The position numbers and the translations under genes were made by a program. The notes under the pieces were generated by a model. That model had not been told where the DNA came from and made no database searches. It saw only the letters and a list, made by a program, of their open reading frames with translations. Source: Macrostomum hystrix (taxonomy: Eukaryota; Platyhelminthes; Macrostomidae). Taken from it: a stretch of 64,000 nucleotides of DNA. This document shows positions 51,401 through 57,400 of the stretch, in pieces. Positions within the stretch are counted from its first letter, which is position 1, and the number at the start of each line of letters is the position of its first letter. Location of the stretch: NCBI GenBank assembly GCA_950097015.1, contig CATNEN010000038.1, forward strand, positions 19,564,001 through 19,628,000, written 5' to 3'.

Positions 51401-54400
51401 TAATTTATCTGGCTGGTTCCCTTTAGTCTGCTATAGTAGATTCACAGATTTTTTAAGTAGATTCACTGGTTGTAGAGTAGACTCACTGGTTGTAGAGTAG
51501 ATTCACTGGTTGTAGAGTAGACTCACTGGTTGTAGAGTAGACTCACTGGTTGTAGAGTAGACTCACTGGTTGTAGAGTAGACTCACTGGTTGTAGAGTAG
51601 ACTCACTGGTTGTAGAGTAGACTCACTGGTTGTAGAGTAGACTCACTGGTTGTAGAGTAGACTCACTGGTTGTAGAGTAGACTCACTGGTTGTAGAGTAG
51701 ACTCACTGGTTGTAGAGTAGACTCACTGGTTGTAGAGTAGACTCACTGGTTGTAGAGTAGATTCACTGGTCCCTACAGTTGATTCACTGGTCCCTACAGT
51801 AGATTCACTGGTCCCTGCAGTAGATTCACTGGTCCCTGCAGTAGATTCACTGGTCCCTGCAGTAGATTCACAGATCCTTCTGTAGATTCACTTGTCCCTA
51901 CAGTAGATTCACTGGTCCCTACATAGATTCACTGGTCCCTACAGTAGATTCACTGGTCCCTACATAGATTCACTGGTCCCTACAGTAGATTCACTGGTCC
52001 CTACAGTAGATTCACTGGTCCCTACAGTAGATTCACTGGTCCCTACAGTAGATTCACTGGTCCCTACAGTAGATTCACTGGTCCCTACAGTAGATTCACT
52101 GGTCCCTACATAGATTCACTGGTCCCTACATAGATTCACTAGTCCCTACAGTAGATTCACTGGTCCCTACAGTAGATTCACTGGTCCCTACATAGATTCA
52201 CTGGGCCCTGCAGTAGATTCACTGGTCCCTACAGTAGATTCACTGGTCCCTACAGTAGACTTGCTCGTCCTGCAATATATTTTATGGTCAGACAGACATA
52301 CACTAGACTGTTAGACCTTGCAGGCCTACAATTAGTTTCGCATGCCAGTTGCTTTAAGCCATACAATCTAAAGCTAATTCAGTTCAGATGATTGCAAAAG
52401 ATAATTAAACAGAAACCATAGTATCCCTGCCTTGTATTTTAGTCATGCTATCATATCAGTGTTCTGTTTGTTTAACTAGAAAGTAATCAATATTTTAAAT
52501 TAATGTATTCTGTACCTGATGAGTTTGTCTATTGAAGAAAGCTTTCGAAATTTTTGAGCATGGAAATTCACCTTGCAATAGTTTACTCTCAGAGACTTTT
52601 CTACACACTGTTTGCGTGTCGTGTCTCATTAAAAAACTCGAAAGTATCACTAGCACTATATCGCTAGTGTACGTCCGTAGTTGATTAAAGGCACGATATA
52701 TGGTCTCAGTTCATGACTGTCAGTGTGTCCTTGTCATCAATAAGCTCTCTCCTACACTCAATGTAGGAATTAACAATAATAGGTTTCAAGACAATGCGTG
52801 GGATTAACTTAGAAACAATTTCCTAATAAAACAGCTAGATGCATTCAAAATGACAGCTAGATGCTATTCATGAAAGCTAGATGCTATTCATGACAGCTAG
52901 ATGCTATTCATGACAGCTAGATGCTATTCATGACAGCTAGATGCTATTCATGACAGCTAGATGCTATTCATGACAGCTAGATGCTATTCATGACAGCTAG
53001 ATGCTATTCATGACAGCTAGATGCTATTCATGACAGCTAGATGCTATTCATGACAGCTAGATGCTATTCATGACAGCTAGATGCTATTCATGACAGCTAG
53101 ATGCTATTCATGACAGCTAGATGCTATTCATGACAGCTAGATGCTATTCATGACAGCTAGATGCCTTCAAAATGACAGCTAGATGCTATTCATGACAGCT
53201 AGATGCCTTCAAAATGACAGCTAGATGCTATTCATGACAGCTAGATGCCTTCAAAATGACAGCTAGATGCTATTGATGATAGCTAGATGCTATTCATAAC
53301 AGCTAGATGCTATTCATGACAGCTAGATGCTATTCATGACAGCTAGATGCTATTCATGACAGCTAGATGCTATTCATGACAGCTAGATGCTATTCATGAC
53401 AGCTAGATGCTATTCAAAATGATAGCTAGATGCTATTTCTTAATGACAGCTAGATGCCATTTTAAAAAGTAAAATCTTTCTTTCGTTTTGTATGTTTTAT
53501 AAATTAATATACTGATTATACATTTAAGTAGTTATATATTTTCTAGCCTAGTGGTTAGAGCGTCAAACTTACGACCTAAAGGTCGGGGGTTCCATTCCCG
53601 ACTCTACTGGAACAATATGTGTCTTTTAGCAAGACACTTAACTTAGCTTCAGTTTACCCAGATGTTAAATTGGTACCAGCATCATCTGGGGAAAATGAGG
53701 CTAGGTGTGGTGTGCCCCAGTCCATGGACTGAACAGCCGTACGCAGCCTTCAGATGCGCCGCGCAATAGCTGCAGCTGTGCTATCGGCTGCACATCTGGC
53801 CCAATTGGAACGATTGTAATCAATTACAGTTATTATTATTAGTATGTTTCTAGTCCGAGTTAAAGTTTCGCTATATCATTGCGTAGCTATCATAGATAAT
53901 TTAATAGATTTCTAGATCTAATCAATTTCGTTAATCGTCTCTTCGATAAATGATTAATAAGTAAATAGTAATAGAGCATAATAGTGTGCATAAATATAGT
54001 AGATTATATTTATTAAATTCTATTTAAAAGCATCACCATTACCCACCCGATTCCCGCGCAGGTGAAGCTAAAAGACCTGTGCCTGGACCCGAGGCCGGCA
54101 GTTCGCAAGTCAGCCGGCCAGACACTATTCAACACCATCGGCTCCCACGGCCGACACCTGCAGGCCGATACCTGGCGTGTTGTACTCTGGAAGGTGCTAT
54201 TTCCCCTGCTAGAATCCGTGTCAGAGGCCGCCCTGGCAGCCGCTCAGGCCGACGCCAGGCAGGCCTCAGAGCCTGGCGGAGGCGGCGGCGGCGGCGGAGG
54301 CATCATCCTGATGCATCACAGCCGGGACACTGTCGGCAAGCAGTGGGCGGAAACTCAGACCCTGGCTCTAGCCGGCGTTGCCAGCGTGTTTCACGCCCAG

Positions 54401-57400
54401 CAACGACTACTGCTCGGGTTGAACGATTTCGCCAGAGCCTGGAAGCTCTTGCTGGAGTGCATCGAACAATCGGCTTTGTCGGCGAATGGCGAGATTGCTC
54501 AGAATGCTCTGAATAGCTTCCAGGTGAGCCGAACTGTTGATCCTTACTTACTTACTTACTTACTTTGCAGGGGGGCCTGGGGCACCTGACGCACAAACAC
54601 AGGAACGGCATGCCCCCAGGCCGGCGAACTAGGCGAGAGCCGCCCATCGCGCCGCCTCCCCTGAGCAGGCACCTCACACACACAGCAGCAAGCCAAGCGG
54701 GGAAGGGGGCGGCAGCCGGAGTGCCTCTCACCCCAGGCCCGCACACGCACAGAGCAGACCAAGCCGGGGGCGGAAGGCTGATAGAAATCAGTCCTCAGGG
54801 GGGGGGGCGGGTGACGAGTGTACACTTTATCCAATCGCGCTGACGGAAATCCAGATGAGCGCGCGGCGGTGTACACCCGCCCCCCAGCCACCCCCCGCAA
54901 GGTCTAACGCCCCAGCGCCAACTCACACAACTCATACACGCAGAACAGGCACACAGAAGGTAGGAGCGAAGCTATTTTTCAAGCTTTGATTGCACGAAAT
55001 ATGGTGCACCTCCGCCGGTCGCTACTGTCCAAACCCCCCCAACAAGTACCGAAATTAATCGTGACTTGAAGGGTGAATCGAACTAGCGTCCTTTGGAGTG
55101 CGAGGCAGCGACGTTAGCCGCTGACCCCTCTCGCCCCCCACTGTTGATCCTTGCTTTTAGCCTTGTTTTCGAGACTCGAGGTCAGGCTGAGTTGTTTCCA
55201 AGAAACTAGCGCCTCATCTACAAGACTCAAGGTCAAGCTGAGTTGTTTCTAAGAAACTAAAGCCTCATCTACGAGACTCAAGGTCAGGCTGAGTTGTTTC
55301 TAAGAAACTAAAGCCTCATCTACGAGACTCAGGGTCAAGCTGAGTTGTTTCTAAGAAACTAAAGCCTCATCTACGAGACTCAAGGTCGGGCTGAGTTGTT
55401 TCTAAGAAACTAAAGCCTCATCTACGAGACTCAAGGTCAGGCTGAGTTGTTTCTAAGAAACTAAAGCCTCATCTACGAGACTCAGGGTCAAGCTGAGTTG
55501 TTTCTAAGAAACTAAAGCCTCATCTACGAGACTCAAGGTCGGGCTGAGTTGTTTCTGGGAAACTAGAGCCTCATCTACGAGACTCATCTACGAGACTCGA
55601 GGTCAATCTGAGTTGTTTCTAAGAAACTAAAGCCTTGACAGAGCGTCTAACGAGTTTGCCTGGTTCCTGAGCTCGATACCGCGGCGAGGCCACATTCATT
55701 TAGGATGCAATCGCAGTGAGAAGGCTTGGTGGTCCAGTCGTGCAATTGAGAGCCAACCTCCAAGCAGGGACCACTAGGAGTAGAAGGACGGGAAACTACG
55801 TTCTTAGAAAAAATTAAGGCTGTTTTCTGTGTATCTGTATTAACTGTTATTATTATTATTTATTAATAAGTTATTATTAATACACAGTTATTATTAATTA
55901 ACTGTGTATCTGTATCAGATAAGATTACCTGCTTTAAATCGGTTTCAAAGCTAGTTTTCTAAAGCTTGCTGGCTGTTTGTACTTTGCATTCGCGTAAATC
56001 AAAGGCGGCGTTAATGTCTCGCCGTGGAGTTTTTTCACAGTCGTGTTGGGTTTTTGTTGGGTTTTTTTAGTATAAAAGCAATTCTAGTTTGTTGTTTTTT
56101 ATTAAGTAAGTTTTTTCAATATTGTTCCCTGTAATTGCTTTTTAGTTAAATTTTGTCCAGGTAACAATGTTGAAATACTTTAACTTCGAAGCATAGTTTC
56201 GTTTGGAGAAAAATTAACTTAAAAAACTTTTTTAATCAAAAGAATTTTTATGATTTGATTTTGCTCAAGCATCTCTTCCTGTTGTTAACATCCGTTTTGC
56301 GCGAGAATCTCAGAAAAAAGAAAAAAACACATGATTATCCGATATTAAATCTATGCGAAATCTATTTATATTTAAGATTATAAAACGATTTCATTTTGTA
56401 CTTTTATCATGATGTTTAAATCTGTAGTGAACTATTCGTTTTTTATTTCGATTGTCGCTACTCTCCATTTAAGTAGCATATTGCGCGATTGATAATTAAT
56501 TTCAAGTAAAATTTTCCATACGTAAAATTATAACTATTTTTGATTTAACTATATTCTCCATTTTACGACTAGAAATTGACTTCATAGATAAATAGCAATG
56601 GGCAATGGCATATAATTTATTGGCTGTGGACACGCAGCCAGCGAGGAGGCAATTCTGCCCATTTCGCTGACTCCTGAGCACACACGCACACAGATACTGT
56701 ACGCAGGCACACACTTTCACCGGTGTGTACATCTGCCCTGACTTTCTCATCGTCAGGCAGTGTACACTCTCAATGTGCCTTGGAGGTTGGCCCTTAATTA
56801 CCGCCAAATGAATGTGGTCTCGCCGCGGAATCGAGCTAAGGGACCTTGGTGCGAGAGGCAAACGCGTTGGACCATTCGCATCTGAATTCCAAGCACTGGT
56901 GATGCTATTATACTGCTATACTATAGTTGTGGGGGGTTTAGCCTAGTGGTTAGAGCTTCGGACTCACGACTTGAAGGTCGGGGGTTCGAATCTCAACTCC
57001 ACTTCAACAATTGGTATCCTTTAGCAAGGCACCAGGATTTTTAATTGGTACCAGCATCATCTGGGATAATTGAGGGTGGGTGTGGCGTCCTCCCAGTCCA
57101 TGGACTGAACATGGCTGTGTTTTGTTATAATTGATTACTGATTATTATTAATCGTACTAATCGGATTATTTTGTTATTAATACTCGAATATTATTATAAT
57201 TCTACCCCTCAGGAGCTCGCTAACCTTGACGCCGCAGCCGACAGTCAGGAGGTGCTCTGGCAGATGGCCTGGCAAAGCTGGATCCGTATCGCCCAGCAGG
57301 GCACCCAGCCCAGGCCAGGCCCGCCACCAATGGTGCCGTCTCAAGACTTCCTCACCAGCCTATGCCGCCTGCTGCCCTGCCTGTTCAATCGGGTAGCAAC

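Noticed and set aside
53540-53620. Functional tRNA gene (good A and B boxes)
   Set aside because: The head belongs to a repeated SINE with a common tail; the acceptor stem does not close well. The same holds for 58017 and 62030.
54565-54900. Open frames in the GC-rich insert after exon 11
   Set aside because: They lie within the SINE C element, with no homology or splice support.
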